A stretch of DNA of 64,000 nucleotides from Pseudomonadota bacterium. GTDB taxonomy: Bacteria > Pseudomonadota > Gammaproteobacteria > Acidithiobacillales > Acidithiobacillaceae. The stretch is taken from NCBI GenBank assembly GCA_021821885.1, contig JAKARO010000002.1, positions 1-64,000 of the forward strand, given 5' to 3'. Both the position numbers and the translations under genes were made by a program. The notes beneath the pieces are model-generated. The model was not told where the DNA came from and did not search any database. It worked only from the letters and a program-made list of their open reading frames with translations. Shown piece by piece: positions 26,732 to 40,088 of the stretch; within the stretch, counting starts at the first letter, position 1, and every line of letters begins with the position of its first letter.

Positions 26732-29700
26732 TCACAGCAGCACGCGCTCGATGCCGCCAGCCCGGACCCGGGCGGCAAACTGCTGGGCCCAGTCGCTTCC
26801 CAGATGCTGCCGGGCGAGTTCCACCACGATATAGTCGGTCTCCAGTCCCGTATCCTCCCGGTAACGGTCCAGCCCCTGCTGGCAGGCCGGGCAGGAGGTC
26901 AGCAGCCGGACATTGCCGTTCTGGGCCCGGTCGCCACCCGTCAGGGTGCGAATCCCCTCCTGCAGGATTTCCTCCTTGCGGAAACGCAGCTGGCTGGCGA
27001 TATCCGGCCGGCTGCTGGCCAGGGTTCCGGCTTCCCCACAGCAGCGTTCAGAGGCCAGGACGTCCTGCCCCAGCAGGCGTTCAGCCACAGTGAGAGGCTT
27101 GTAGGTTTTCATCGGGCTGTGGCAGGGATCGTGGTAGAGGTACTGGACGCCTTCTACCCCTGCCATGGAAACCCCCTTTTCCATCAGGAACTCGTGAATG
27201 TCCAGCAGGCGGCAGCCCGGGAAAATCTGCTGGAACTGGTATTTGAGCAGCTGGTCCATGCAGGTTCCGCAGGAAACAAGGACAGTCCGGATATCAAGGT
27301 AATTCAGGGTGTTGGCCACCCGGTGGAACAGCACCTGATTGCGAACGGAAATTTCCTGCCCCCGGTCTTCCTGCCCGGCGGCCGTCTGGGGATAGCCACA
27401 GCAAAGATAGCCCGGAGGCAGCACGGTCTGGACGCCCACGTCATGGAGCATGGCCAGGGTGGCAAGTCCAATCTCACTGAAGAGACGCTCACTCCCGCAG
27501 CCGGGAAAATAGAAAACGGCCTCGCTGTCGGGTTGGGTGCGGACGGGATCCCGCAGGATCGGAACCGTCTGTGCATCCACAATACCCAGGATCTGGCGCA
27601 TGGTCTGGGCCCCCATGTCCGTTGGGAGCGGTTTGCGCAGGAAATGCACAATTTCGGCCCGGAGAGAGGGTTTCCCAGTGGTGGCTGGTGGCGGGCCCTT
27701 GGGCAGTACCGGCTTCGCTACCGCGTGGGCTGCGGCCTGTAAATGGTAAGCGGTCTGGAGAACCCCCTGGCGCAGGAAATGTACGGTGCGTGGTTCAGTC
27801 GCATTGAGATAGGTGAGGGCCAGGCGGGTTCCTGCAGCCACGGATTTCTCTCCCCGTGCCCGTAGCAGGTTGCGGATGTGGACGGACACCTCGCCAAAAT
27901 CGATGTCTACCGGGCAGGGAGTCATGCACTTGTGGCAGGTGGTGCAGTGGTCCGCGACGTCATCCAGTGCGGCGAAATGCTGCTGCGAAACGCCACGGCG
28001 CGTCTGCTCCTCATACAGGAAGGCCTCAATCAGCAGTCCTGTGGCGAGGATCTTGTTGCGCGGAGAGTAGAGGAGGTTGGCCCGGGGTATGTGGGTCATA
28101 CACACAGGCTTGCATTTTCCGCAGCGGAGACAGTCCTTGATCTCCCGGTTGAGGGAATCCAGTTCATTGGCCTCGAGAATCAGGGCCTCCTGTTCCACCA
28201 GCTGCAGGGAAGGCGTGTACGCCATTTCCAGCCCGGAGCCGGGGAGGAGCTTCCCGGGATTGAATACGCCCTGGGGATCTACTTTTTCCTTGTACTGGCG
28301 GAATGCCTCTATCTTTTCCGGTTCCAGCCAGCGCATTTTGGTGATGCCAATGCCATGTTCACCGGAGATGACGCCACCCAGAGATTTGGCAATCTCCATG
28401 ATCCGGTCCACGACCCGGTCCGCGGTATGCAGCATCTGGTAATCCGAGGACAGGACAGGGATGTTGGTGTGGATGTTGCCATCTCCGGCATGCATGTGGA
28501 GTGCGACGAAAATCCGGGTCCGGCGCAGGCGCTCGTGGATACGCCGGATTTCCGCCAGGACTCCGGTAAAACGTTCCCCGGTGAACAGCTGTTCTAGGGG
28601 GTTGCCAATGGCTTCCCGGTAGCTGATCCGCAGGGTCCGCTGCAGCAGAAGGCGCAGCAGGGTCTGGTCGGAGCCGGTCTTCTGGGAACTGTCTGGGGAC
28701 AGGCCGGCCAGAAAATCACTGGCCGGGAGATCCAGGTTTTCCAGCCAGGCCTGCCAGCGGGCACGGATCTCTGCGAGCAGGGCAAGGGCGGCCTGGCGCT
28801 TCCCGGCCACAATATCCCGTTCTTCCAGGCTTTCCTCATAGTCCTTGGCCTGCCGCAATTCTGGCAGGTCTCCGTGAAGATAGGACACTAGCGCATCGAT
28901 GATGTGGATCTTGTTGGTGATCGACTGCTCGATGTTGATACGCTCGACGGCCCGGGTATATTCCGCCAGGCGGTCCAGCGGAATAACGACATCCTCGTTG
29001 ATCTTGAAGGCGTTGGTGTGGGCGGCAATGGCTGCTGTCCGGCTGCGGTCGGCCCAGAACTGTCGGCGTGATTCAGGGGTTGTTGCTATAAAACCCTCCG
29101 CTCCCCGGGCGTTGGCCAGCCGCACAACCATGGATGCGGCAGCGCCCGCCGCTGCCGCATCGTCGCTGGCGAGTTCCGCGAGGAGCAGCATCTTGGGCCG
29201 TTCCCGCCGGGGGGCCTTGTTGCTGTATTTCACGGCTTTGATGTAGCGTTCGTCCAGATGCTCGAGACCGGTCAGGAGGACGCCAGGGAGGCTCTCGACG
29301 TGATTTTTAACCTCAATGATGGCCTCTACGGCCGGCTCCAGATCCTGGCCGTAGAATTCCAGGCAGATGGTGCGGATATGCCGCGGCATACGGTGCAGGA
29401 TGAACCGTCCCGAAGTAATGATTCCGTCGCAGCCTTCTTTCTGGATTCCAGGCAGTCCGCCCAGGGCCTTGTCCGTGACATCCTTGCCGAGTCCCGGCCG
29501 GCGCAGACTGCTGCCGGGCATTTCCAGGAGTTCTGGTTCTCCGGAAGGGGTATGTCCGTCCGGCCCATAGCGGGAAAGGCGGAACCGCACCTGCTCCTGT
29601 TCATGGATTTTGCCGAGGTTGTGGTCCAGACGCTCGACTTCCAGCCAGGATCCATCTGGTGTAACCATGCGCCATGAGACCAGGTTGTCCAGTGTGGTTC

Positions 29701-30565
29701 CCCAGAGGACGGCCTTTTTCCCGCCGGCATTCATGGCGATGTTGCCGCCGATGGTTGAGGCGTCCAGCGAGGTAGGATCCACCGCAAAGACCAGTCCCTC
29801 CGCTTCAGCGATGTCCGCCACCACCTTGGTAACGACACCGGCACCAGCCGTGATGGTAGGTACGTCCTGTCCGGTACCGGGAAGTCCTGTTCCGATGATT
29901 GCGGAAAGCTGCTCCAGTTTTTCGGTGTTGAGGACGGCGCAGCGGGAGTGGAGGGGGATGGCCCCGCCCGTATAGCCGGTACCCCCGCCCCGGGGAATGA
30001 TGGAGAGGCCCAGATCCCGGCAGGCCTGCACCAGTCGGGCTACCTCGTCCTCATCGGCCGGGTAGAGCACAACAAACGGCAGTTCCACCCGCCAGTCCGA
30101 CGCATCGGTGACGTGGGCTACCCGCGCGTAGGGGCTAAAATCAATGTGGTCTCTTGGCGCGATATGCCAAAACCGTTTTTCTGCCCGATGTCGCAGCGCA
30201 AGCAGGGCGTCGAATTCGGCAATGAACTTCCGTACGGCCTCGCGCGCCTCCTGCAGGAGGCGTTCGACGAGGCCATTGCTGCCAGCACGGCTGCCGATAT
30301 CGTTCAGGCGGTGGTGCAGGGCATTCCACAGAGCAATGCGCCGTTCCCGGTTCCCGGCCAGGTCTTCCTGGATGTAGGGATTGCGGGAGACCACCCACAG
30401 GTCGCCCAGGACCTCAAAAAGCATGCGGGCGGACCGTCCCGTCACCCGCTGGGTCCGCAGGTCCTCCAGGATGCGCCAGGATTCGCTGCCGAGAAAACGG
30501 CGGACGATTTCGGCATCGGAATAGGAGGTATAGTTGTAGGGAATTTCCCGGAGTCGCTCGGTCAT
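26732..30565 (-). CDS. Fused FAD-linked oxidase and Fe-S/CCG oxidoreductase (DUF3683)
   Basis: The protein has 1277 residues. N-terminal residues 1-150 match DUF3683 (MTERLREIPYNYTSYSDAE). An FAD-binding type 4 domain follows (SIIPRGGGTGYTGGAIPLHS), then the C-terminal FAD-oxidase lobe (HMHAGDGNIHTN, SGEHGIGITK). Two 4Fe-4S motifs come next (CLRCGKCKPVC and CTTCHKCMTPCPVD). Two CCG domains end the protein (FYFPGCGSERLF and GYLCCGYPQ; DPCHSPMK and ERCCGEAGTLA). This joins what GlcD and GlcF do as separate subunits and probably oxidises a 2-hydroxyacid such as glycolate or D-lactate, with electrons to the membrane. In an autotroph, glycolate salvage is a plausible use (inference). It starts immediately after panC. 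Confidence 0.88.
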   Translation of the reverse strand: MTERLREIPYNYTSYSDAEIVRRFLGSESWRILEDLRTQRVTGRSARMLFEVLGDLWVVSRNPYIQEDLAGNRERRIALWNALHHRLNDIGSRAGSNGLVERLLQEAREAVRKFIAEFDALLALRHRAEKRFWHIAPRDHIDFSPYARVAHVTDASDWRVELPFVVLYPADEDEVARLVQACRDLGLSIIPRGGGTGYTGGAIPLHSRCAVLNTEKLEQLSAIIGTGLPGTGQDVPTITAGAGVVTKVVADIAEAEGLVFAVDPTSLDASTIGGNIAMNAGGKKAVLWGTTLDNLVSWRMVTPDGSWLEVERLDHNLGKIHEQEQVRFRLSRYGPDGHTPSGEPELLEMPGSSLRRPGLGKDVTDKALGGLPGIQKEGCDGIITSGRFILHRMPRHIRTICLEFYGQDLEPAVEAIIEVKNHVESLPGVLLTGLEHLDERYIKAVKYSNKAPRRERPKMLLLAELASDDAAAAGAAASMVVRLANARGAEGFIATTPESRRQFWADRSRTAAIAAHTNAFKINEDVVIPLDRLAEYTRAVERINIEQSITNKIHIIDALVSYLHGDLPELRQAKDYEESLEERDIVAGKRQAALALLAEIRARWQAWLENLDLPASDFLAGLSPDSSQKTGSDQTLLRLLLQRTLRISYREAIGNPLEQLFTGERFTGVLAEIRRIHERLRRTRIFVALHMHAGDGNIHTNIPVLSSDYQMLHTADRVVDRIMEIAKSLGGVISGEHGIGITKMRWLEPEKIEAFRQYKEKVDPQGVFNPGKLLPGSGLEMAYTPSLQLVEQEALILEANELDSLNREIKDCLRCGKCKPVCMTHIPRANLLYSPRNKILATGLLIEAFLYEEQTRRGVSQQHFAALDDVADHCTTCHKCMTPCPVDIDFGEVSVHIRNLLRARGEKSVAAGTRLALTYLNATEPRTVHFLRQGVLQTAYHLQAAAHAVAKPVLPKGPPPATTGKPSLRAEIVHFLRKPLPTDMGAQTMRQILGIVDAQTVPILRDPVRTQPDSEAVFYFPGCGSERLFSEIGLATLAMLHDVGVQTVLPPGYLCCGYPQTAAGQEDRGQEISVRNQVLFHRVANTLNYLDIRTVLVSCGTCMDQLLKYQFQQIFPGCRLLDIHEFLMEKGVSMAGVEGVQYLYHDPCHSPMKTYKPLTVAERLLGQDVLASERCCGEAGTLASSRPDIASQLRFRKEEILQEGIRTLTGGDRAQNGNVRLLTSCPACQQGLDRYREDTGLETDYIVVELARQHLGSDWAQQFAARVRAGGIERVLL

Positions 30566-31399
30566 CTAGGCTACCACCATGTTGTCGATGAGGCGGACAC
30601 CACCCAGTCTGCCGGCGGCAAGCCAGCGGGCACCCGGTTGTATCCGGGCCAGCGGGGCCAGACTATCGCTGTCGCAGAGTTCGAGATAGTCCATTTTGAA
30701 TCCGGCGTCCTGGAGGTTCTGCATCCCCAGGGACGCCGCTTCCCTGGCCTCTCCGCCCTCCGGCAGGGTGGCCAGCTCCCGCAGCTGTGCGGCCAGAAGG
30801 GGGGCCATCGGGCGCAGTTCTGGTGGGAGCAGGCCGTTGCGGGAACTCAGGGCCAGGCCATCCGCTTCCCTCCTGGTGGGTCCGGCCAGGACATGGACCG
30901 GGAGGTCGAGATCCCGGGCCATCCGCTCAAGGATGCGGTACTGCTGGTAATCCTTCTCTCCCAGGACCAGAAGATCCGGTGTGGCCATGTGCAGCAGCTT
31001 GAGCACGACCGTGCAGACGCCGCTGAAATGGCCGGGCCGGAAAGCGCCACAGAGGCCGCCTGCCAGTCCCGGCGGAGGGAGAATGGTACACCGGTCTGCC
31101 CGGTCTCCCTGGTACATGACCGCGTCCTCTGGCAGAAAAACCGCGTGGCAGCCACTTTCACGAAGTTTCAGGAGATCCTCCGCAGGCGTTCGGGGGTAGC
31201 GGGCAAAATCTTCTTCCGGCCCAAACTGCAGCGGATTGACATAGATACTGGCCAGTACCCGGTCAGCCCGGGAGCGGGCCAGACGAACGAGGGAAAGATG
31301 GCCTTCATGGAGGTTTCCCATGGTGGGAACAAAAGCCAGGCTTCCGCCTTCCTGTCGCTGCCAGTGCCGCAGTGCAGCCGGATCCCGGAAAAGTTTCAT
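30566..31399 (-). CDS. panC: Pantothenate synthetase
   Basis: The protein has 277 residues, full length. The nucleotidyltransferase motif PTMGNLHEGHLSLVRLA, then NPLQFGPEEDFARYPR, is standard. EKDYQQYRILERMARDLDLP and the Arg/Ser region EADGLALSSRN complete the active site. It joins pantoate and beta-alanine with ATP. panB precedes it with no gap, and panD is not in the window. The last gene of the pan pair is followed with no gap by the DUF3683 dehydrogenase. Confidence 0.96.
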   Translation of the reverse strand: MKLFRDPAALRHWQRQEGGSLAFVPTMGNLHEGHLSLVRLARSRADRVLASIYVNPLQFGPEEDFARYPRTPAEDLLKLRESGCHAVFLPEDAVMYQGDRADRCTILPPPGLAGGLCGAFRPGHFSGVCTVVLKLLHMATPDLLVLGEKDYQQYRILERMARDLDLPVHVLAGPTRREADGLALSSRNGLLPPELRPMAPLLAAQLRELATLPEGGEAREAASLGMQNLQDAGFKMDYLELCDSDSLAPLARIQPGARWLAAGRLGGVRLIDNMVVA

Positions 31400-32203
31400 T
31401 TATCCGCCCTCCAGGTGTTCTCCGGGAAACTTGCCGCTACGGACAGCTTCCGCATAATGCGACAGCGCTTCCCCGAGCACCCTGGCACCCGGCGCAAAGG
31501 CCTTTGCAAAAGAGGGAATCCGCCCGCCCAGACCCAGGACATCATGCAGCACCAGAACCTGGGCATCGGTATCCGGACCGGCACCGATTCCAATGACCGG
31601 AACCGGCACCGACCGTGCAATCTCCCTCGCAAGTTCCCCTGGCACCGCTTCCAGCAGGAGGAAACGGGCGCCAGCCCGGGCCAGCTGTTCCGCTTCCTGG
31701 TTCAGGCGGTCGGAAGCTTCGGGTGTGACTCCCTGCCGCTGGAAACGTCCCCACTGGCGCACACGCTGCGGGGTCAGGCCAATGTGGGCGCAGACATTGA
31801 GTCCGCGCTCCGCACAGAAAGATACGGTACCGGCCAGTTCCGCCCCGCCTTCCCACTTGATGACGTCTGCACCGGCCCGCAGCAGCGCCATGGAGGATCT
31901 CCAGGCCTGCTGTGGCGACTCTTCGTAGGTTCCCAGAGGCAGATCGGCAAAGACCAGGCACTCTCCTGCACCGCGGCTGACCATTTCCGTGTGGTAGACC
32001 ATCTGCTGCAGGGTGACACCCAGGGTGTCCTGGTGTCCCTGGATGACCATGCCCAAGGAATCTCCCACGAGGAGTCCGTCCATTCCGGCAGCGGACGCCA
32101 GGGCGGCAAATCCATGGTCATATACTGTCACCAGCGCCCGCTTCCGGCCGCTTTTTTTGTCCCTGAACCAGGCATCAATTTTTTTGGTCACCCAATTCCG
32201 CAC
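31400..32203 (-). CDS. panB: 3-methyl-2-oxobutanoate hydroxymethyltransferase
   Basis: The protein has 267 residues. The TIM-barrel motifs MDGLLVGDSLGMVIQGH, VFADLPLGTYE, VKWEGG (as IKWEGG) and GIGAGPDTDAQVLVLHD match PanB, including the metal-binding Asp and the catalytic Glu in LLLEAVPGEL. The start is a GTG at 32203; an alternative GTG lies 12 bases in. It makes ketopantoate using methylene-tetrahydrofolate, which suits the neighbouring folK. Confidence 0.95.
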   Translation of the reverse strand: MRNWVTKKIDAWFRDKKSGRKRALVTVYDHGFAALASAAGMDGLLVGDSLGMVIQGHQDTLGVTLQQMVYHTEMVSRGAGECLVFADLPLGTYEESPQQAWRSSMALLRAGADVIKWEGGAELAGTVSFCAERGLNVCAHIGLTPQRVRQWGRFQRQGVTPEASDRLNQEAEQLARAGARFLLLEAVPGELAREIARSVPVPVIGIGAGPDTDAQVLVLHDVLGLGGRIPSFAKAFAPGARVLGEALSHYAEAVRSGKFPGEHLEGG

Positions 32204-32392
32204 CGGATGCCCCTGCCTGCAGGCGCGGGGCGGGAAGCGCGGCCTCCTCTGTTTTCAGTATGCATAGCTGTAATGGTGTTTCCCAGATCGGACACATCCA
32301 TATCCGATCAAACAGGTCAGGATTTTACCATGCCCCGGGTTCCCCAGGGAAACCAGTGCTGCCCTGTGCGGGGTCCCATCCAGGGCGGCAGG

Positions 32393-32929
32393 TCATGTAC
32401 GCTCCAGAACCGGGTAGCGTACCGGATGCTCCCTCCTGGCGGGTTTCCCGGCCAGCACCTGGACCGCCTGGTGCTGGACTTTGGGCAGGAAATCCGAAAT
32501 GGCCCCCCGGCCGGGAATCTGCCAGTGGGGGTCGTATTCAGCCAGCGGAACGAGGACAAATGCCCGTTCATGGAGCCGGGGATGGGGCACTACCAGATCC
32601 GGTGTGAGCAGCTGCAGATCACCATAGCTGAGCAGGTCCAGGTCCAGAATCCTGGGCCCCCAGAAAACTTCCTGGGAACGCCGTCTCCCTGCGGCAAATT
32701 CGGTCTGGTGGAGCAGGTCCAGCAGGTCCCTGGGCTGCAGACGGGTAACGGTCCGGATCACAGCGTTGACAAAGGGAGGCTGGCTCACGCCCCCCACCGG
32801 AGCTGTTTCGTACAGGGAGGATGTCCAGAGAACCTCAATCTGCGGACGGCAGCCATCAAGAGCAGCAATGGCCGAAGTCACCTGGTGGCAGGGATCGTCC
32901 AGATTGCTTCCGATGCCGATCCAGGCCAT
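32393..32929 (-). CDS. folK: 6-hydroxymethyl-7,8-dihydropterin pyrophosphokinase
   Basis: The protein has 178 residues from MAWIGIGSNLDDP. This opening is the family N-terminus, so I reject the longer in-frame start at 33022. Other signatures are SSLYETAPVGGVSQPPFVNA and GPRILDLDLLSYGD with the Mg-binding Asp pair, and VVPHPRLHERAFVLVPLAE. It makes the pyrophosphate precursor for dihydropteroate synthase. It follows cca by 5 bases and is 189 bases before panB. Confidence 0.95.
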   Translation of the reverse strand: MAWIGIGSNLDDPCHQVTSAIAALDGCRPQIEVLWTSSLYETAPVGGVSQPPFVNAVIRTVTRLQPRDLLDLLHQTEFAAGRRRSQEVFWGPRILDLDLLSYGDLQLLTPDLVVPHPRLHERAFVLVPLAEYDPHWQIPGRGAISDFLPKVQHQAVQVLAGKPARREHPVRYPVLERT

Positions 32930-32934
32930 CACGG

Positions 32935-34217
32935 TCAAGTCAGGAATCCGTTCTCTTTCAGCCATTTCCGGGCGCCATCCCTGTCTTGGAATTCTCCATT
33001 CCAGCGCGCATCCTGGAGGCACGCAAGCATATGTCCTAGCCCAGGTCCCTGGGGAACGCCCAAGGCCAGCAGGTCATGACCATCCACGGGGACAGCCTCG
33101 AAACGCATCCGTTCCAGGTAGTCCCAGGCGCTTTCCTGCAGGACAGGATCCCCATGGATGGCCAGTGCTGCCAGAATACCTGCGATACCGAGATTGTGCC
33201 AGCAGCGAGCCTTTGCGGCCGGGGTTCCCATACGGGGAAAGTGCTCCGGAAGCCTGCGCAGGAGGGCCAGCTGCCGGGAGCCATGGGGAAAGGACAGCTG
33301 CCAGTGGGACCATTCCTGTTCCGCAGCCCCTTCCCCGAGGAAATATCCGAGCAGCAGCAGAAGACTCTGGCAGCGCACCGGATCCGGCGGGTTGCAGGTT
33401 CCCTGGAACCGCACCAGGACCCGATCCCGGGTAGCCAGGGCCTGCCATAGGCTTTCCGTGGGCCGGTCGACCGGCGGCAGAAGTCCCCCCAGTCCCCAGT
33501 CTCTCAGCGCGGCAAGTGACTGTACCGTGTCCGGGAGGTCCAGAAGCCGCTCCAGTTCCCGCCAGAGCCGGGTTCCGCTAAGCCGGGTAAAAATGTGCTG
33601 CCCGAGGGCTTCTTCAAGGAGGTGGTCTGACCATGGATCCAGACGGAAACCGAGCGTAAGGTGGAAACGTAGGCCGCGGAGAATCCTGGTCGGATCGTCG
33701 AGAAAGGAACGTGGATGCAGTATGGCAAGAACGTTCTTTGCAAGGTCATTTCTGCCCCCATAGGGGTCTTCAAGCCCGCCAAAGGTGTCCGGATCCAGGG
33801 AAATGGCCATGGCATTGATGCGGAAGTCGCGCCGGTACAGGTCCTCCCGAAGGGTGGCCGGCGCGGTGACGGGCAGGGCGGCAGGATGGGGATAGGATTC
33901 CGTCCGGCAGCGAGCCAGATCCCAGACCAGTCCGGTGGGGCTGGCGAGGACCATGGTCCCGAATGCCGAGCGTTTCCGGATCCGGTACCCCTGGCTCCTG
34001 TCCGCCAGCCGGGCAGCAATCCGCTCTGGATCTCCTTCTACGGCAATATCCCAGTCCTGTACGGGGCGGTCCAGGAGAAGATCGCGGACGGCACCTCCGA
34101 CCAGATGGGACCGTACGCCCTCCTGCCGGGAAAGGTCACCGATGAGCCGGAGTTCCCGGATCCGCTCCGGGCTCCAGCGCTGCCCCATCTCCGCCTGAAG
34201 CGCAGGACGCGGGGCGC

Positions 34218-34221
<4 letters not shown>
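32935..34221 (-). CDS. cca: CCA-adding tRNA nucleotidyltransferase
   Basis: The protein has 428 residues. The class II nucleotidyltransferase head has LVGGAVRDLLLDRPVQDWDI with the catalytic Asp pair, then RRDFRINAMAISLD and the RNA-binding GLRFHLTLGF. It lacks the poly(A)-polymerase signature RRFxLxHVxFG, which the upstream pcnB protein has. It adds or repairs tRNA 3' CCA. The HD domain of E. coli Cca is absent, as in many relatives. Its ATG overlaps the pcnB stop by 4 bases. Confidence 0.88.
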
Positions 34222-37361
<3,140 letters not shown>

Positions 37362-37370
37362 CAGGGCACG

Positions 37371-38921
37371 ATGGCCATGACCCAACGCATACTGATCCTG
37401 GATTTTGGTTCCCAGTTTACCCAGCTGATTGCCCGGAGGATCCGGGAAGCCCGCGTGTACTGCGAAATCCATCCCCATCACATGCTGGCTGAAAACATCC
37501 GGCGCTGGGGTCCCCAGGGCATCGTGCTTTCCGGTGGACCTGCCTCGGTCCACGACCAGGAGGCTCCCTCGGTAGACGCCGGGATTTTTTCGCTGGGGAT
37601 TCCCGTTCTCGGAATCTGCTATGGCCTGCAGATCATGACGCATCTTCTGGGTGGCCGGGTGGCGGCCTCCGAGCACAGGGAATATGGCCGGGCGCGGCTG
37701 GAGATCCTGGAGGCTGCCGGGCCCCTGCAGTCCTTTGCTGCCGGCAGCCAGGAAGAGGTCTGGATGAGCCATGGCGACCGTATCGAAAGCCTGCCGGAAG
37801 GTTTCCGGCCCATTGGACGAAGCCCCGGATCGCCGCTGGCCGCCATCGCCGATCCGGTGAGGCATCTATACGGTGTCCAGTTTCATCTGGAAGTGGTTCA
37901 CACCCCCCAGGGCACGCAGATGATTGACGACTTTGTGCGCGGCGTATGTGGCTGCGCTGGGGACTGGACAATGCATTCCTATGCCGAGGTGGCCATTGCC
38001 ACGGTCCGGAGCCAGACATACGGGCCGGGGCGCGTAATTTCCGCGCTGTCTGGCGGGGTCGACTCGGCGGTGGCCTCGGTTCTGGTGCATCGCGCCATCG
38101 GCGACCAGCTGACCTGCATTTTTGTGGACAACGGCCTGCTGCGTCATGGTGAGGCGGAACAGGTGGCCCAAGTGTTCCGCAACTATTTCCATATTCCACT
38201 GCGGGTAGTGGATGCAGGCGCACGGTTTCTGGCTGCCCTCGCCGGGATTACCGATCCGGAGCGGAAACGCAAGATCATCGGAAACCTTTTCATAGAACTG
38301 TTCGAGGAAGAGGCCGCCTCTCTCGGGGGGGCTGATTTTCTGGTCCAGGGTACTCTCTATCCGGATGTCATCGAGTCTGTCTCTTTCCGGGGGCCCAGTG
38401 CCACCATCAAGTCCCACCACAATGTTGGTGGATTGCCGGAACGGATGCGCCTGCGTCTGGTCGAACCGCTGCGGGAACTTTTCAAGGATGAAGTACGCGA
38501 GCTGGGCAGGGAACTGGGCATGCCGGAAGAAATTATACGCCGTCAGCCCTTCCCAGGACCTGGTCTTGCCATCCGCTGCCTGGGAGAGGTAACGGCCGTG
38601 CGCCTTGAGGTGCTGCGCCGCGCCGACCGGATTGTGCTGGAGGAAATCCGTGAGGCGGGCCTGTACGACCATGTCTGGCAGGCTTTTGCGGTCCTGCTCC
38701 CGGTCCGGAGTGTTGGCGTGATGGGCGATGCACGTACATACGACGAAACCATCGCTATCCGGGCTGTAGAATCCAGCGATGGCATGACCGCCGACTGGGT
38801 ACATTTGCCCCATGATCTTCTTGCGCGCATGTCCACCCGGATCATTAATGAGGTCAGTGGAGTGAACCGGGTTGTATACGATATTTCCAGTAAACCGCCT
38901 GCCACGATCGAGTGGGAATGA
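37371..38921 (+). CDS. guaA: GMP synthase (glutamine-hydrolysing)
   Basis: The protein has 516 residues. The class I glutamine amidotransferase domain has GICYGLQIM with the nucleophile Cys and FHLEVVHTP with His and Glu-like positions. The ATP-pyrophosphatase P loop is [10 protein letters not shown]. The C-terminal dimerisation domain ends in [12 protein letters not shown], the normal GuaA end. It makes GMP from XMP and glutamine. Co-transcribed with guaB. Confidence 0.97.
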   Translation: MAMTQRILILDFGSQFTQLIARRIREARVYCEIHPHHMLAENIRRWGPQGIVLSGGPASVHDQEAPSVDAGIFSLGIPVLGICYGLQIMTHLLGGRVAASEHREYGRARLEILEAAGPLQSFAAGSQEEVWMSHGDRIESLPEGFRPIGRSPGSPLAAIADPVRHLYGVQFHLEVVHTPQGTQMIDDFVRGVCGCAGDWTMHSYAEVAIATVRSQTYGPGRVISALSGGVDSAVASVLVHRAIGDQLTCIFVDNGLLRHGEAEQVAQVFRNYFHIPLRVVDAGARFLAALAGITDPERKRKIIGNLFIELFEEEAASLGGADFLVQGTLYPDVIESVSFRGPSATIKSHHNVGGLPERMRLRLVEPLRELFKDEVRELGRELGMPEEIIRRQPFPGPGLAIRCLGEVTAVRLEVLRRADRIVLEEIREAGLYDHVWQAFAVLLPVRSVGVMGDARTYDETIAIRAVESSDGMTADWVHLPHDLLARMSTRIINEVSGVNRVVYDISSKPPATIEWE

Positions 38922-39118
38922 TCTTGGGTCTGCAGGGAGTACCCTGGACGCGCCTGCCATACCAGTTCAAGCCCCTAAAACCGATGGAGAAGGCTGGCAT
39001 GCTGGGGATCTGGTGCCGCTCCTGCCGGATTTGAGAAGCAGTGGGGGTCGGCTTTTCACCCGGGCAGAGGCAGTGCTTTGCATAAGGGGGAAGCGCTGGT
39101 ACGACGGGTTGGGGTCTT

Positions 39119-39679
39119 TCAGGAAGATTTTGGCGGGGTAGCCAGCCGGGAAAGCATAAGCAGGGCGATTCCGTCAAAAATCAGGTTGACACCCACAAAA
39201 ATTCCGACCAGAAAGAGAGAGCCCCTAGGCCAGGTGGCAATGAAGAGGAGTGCGATCAGAATATCGAGAATCCCGCTGAAAATGAACCATGGCCGTCCCA
39301 GACCGCCAAATGCCTTATGGGCGGTAAAATTCCGGTAGGCATCAATCAGGAAATACAGGGTAAAAAGCAGGCCGAGGCTGGCGATCCCGGCGGCTGGTTC
39401 GGCGACGATGATAATGCCGGTTACGAGCAGGAGTACCGGCCGAAGCCAGTCGCCCAGTTGCCGTGCCCGCATCTCAAGGCTATGCACTGCCCAGATGGCT
39501 CCGGCTATAATCAGTATGGCGGCGGTGATTCCCACAGTCAGGGTGGAAAGAAATACCGGGCTGGCAATACCTGCGAGGCCAAACAGGATGAGCAGAACCG
39601 CGACGGGACGCAGAAATTTTCCGAGGTGTTTCTGTTCCATCACAAGCAGGGTCTGGACGTTGGGAGGCTCAAGATTCAA
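39119..39679 (-). CDS. HdeD-family membrane protein
   Basis: The protein has 186 residues with six hydrophobic segments and conserved features of the HdeD/DUF308 family (VLLILFGLAGIASP, GAIWAVHSLEMRAR, AFGGLGRPWFIFSGILDILI). HdeD is linked to acid resistance in E. coli, which would suit an acidophile, but the mechanism is not known. Start choice: TTG at 39679 has GAGG 8 bases upstream, while the ATG at 39640 has no such site but begins closer to the first membrane helix. It is on the opposite strand from guaA and ends 197 bases after it. Confidence 0.8.
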   Translation of the reverse strand: MNLEPPNVQTLLVMEQKHLGKFLRPVAVLLILFGLAGIASPVFLSTLTVGITAAILIIAGAIWAVHSLEMRARQLGDWLRPVLLLVTGIIIVAEPAAGIASLGLLFTLYFLIDAYRNFTAHKAFGGLGRPWFIFSGILDILIALLFIATWPRGSLFLVGIFVGVNLIFDGIALLMLSRLATPPKSS

Positions 39680-39962
39680 TGCAGAATCCTCATTTGCATT
39701 TGGGCGGCTGGAGGAAGTCTAGCACACTTCCCGGCGTGTCCGGCCGGGCCACGGTTCCCGGAGTGGCAGACCCGGTCCATAGGTGCCCGATTTCGAACGG
39801 CCTATCCTGTGTGCAGCTACGGAATTTCCCGAAAGGGATATATCCCGCTGGAAAACTGGGATTCCGCCATGGACAAAAAGGCGCTGATCGCGCATATTAA
39901 GGCGCCAATCGGGCATAGCAGGACAGGCGGTAATTATGGAAGGAAAAATGGGGAAGAAAGTG

Positions 39963-40049
39963 TGGTACCGAGGACTGGATTCGAACCAGCACAAGCTTTC
40001 GCTCACTAGGACCTGAACCTAGCGCGTCTACCAATTCCGCCACCTCGGC
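39963..40049 (-). tRNA. tRNA-Leu (CAG)
   Basis: This is an 87-base class II tRNA. The acceptor stem is GCCGAGG with CCTCGGT (G-U at 1-72), with CCA encoded at 39963-39965. The anticodon loop TTCAGGT gives CAG, and a long variable arm and GGTTCGAATCC in the T arm are present. Its promoter overlaps the start of rnr on the other strand. Confidence 0.97.
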
Positions 40050-40059
40050 AATGAAGAAC

Positions 40060-40088
40060 ATCATCGGTTATCAAGGAGCTTTTGTCAA
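40060..40088 (-). promoter_or_regulatory. Promoter of tRNA-Leu, overlapping the rnr start
   Basis: On the minus strand TTGACA (40088-40083) is 17 bases from GATGAT (40065-40060), and the tRNA begins 10 bases later. The -35 element shares bases with the rnr initiation codon and Shine-Dalgarno spacer, so the two genes share regulatory DNA in a very small space. Confidence 0.7.

Noticed and set aside
29948-33079. Very long plus-strand open frame (1043 codons) opposite the panC, panB and dehydrogenase genes
   Set aside because: It is the reverse of three well-supported genes, has no domain and no start signal. High GC explains the lack of stops.
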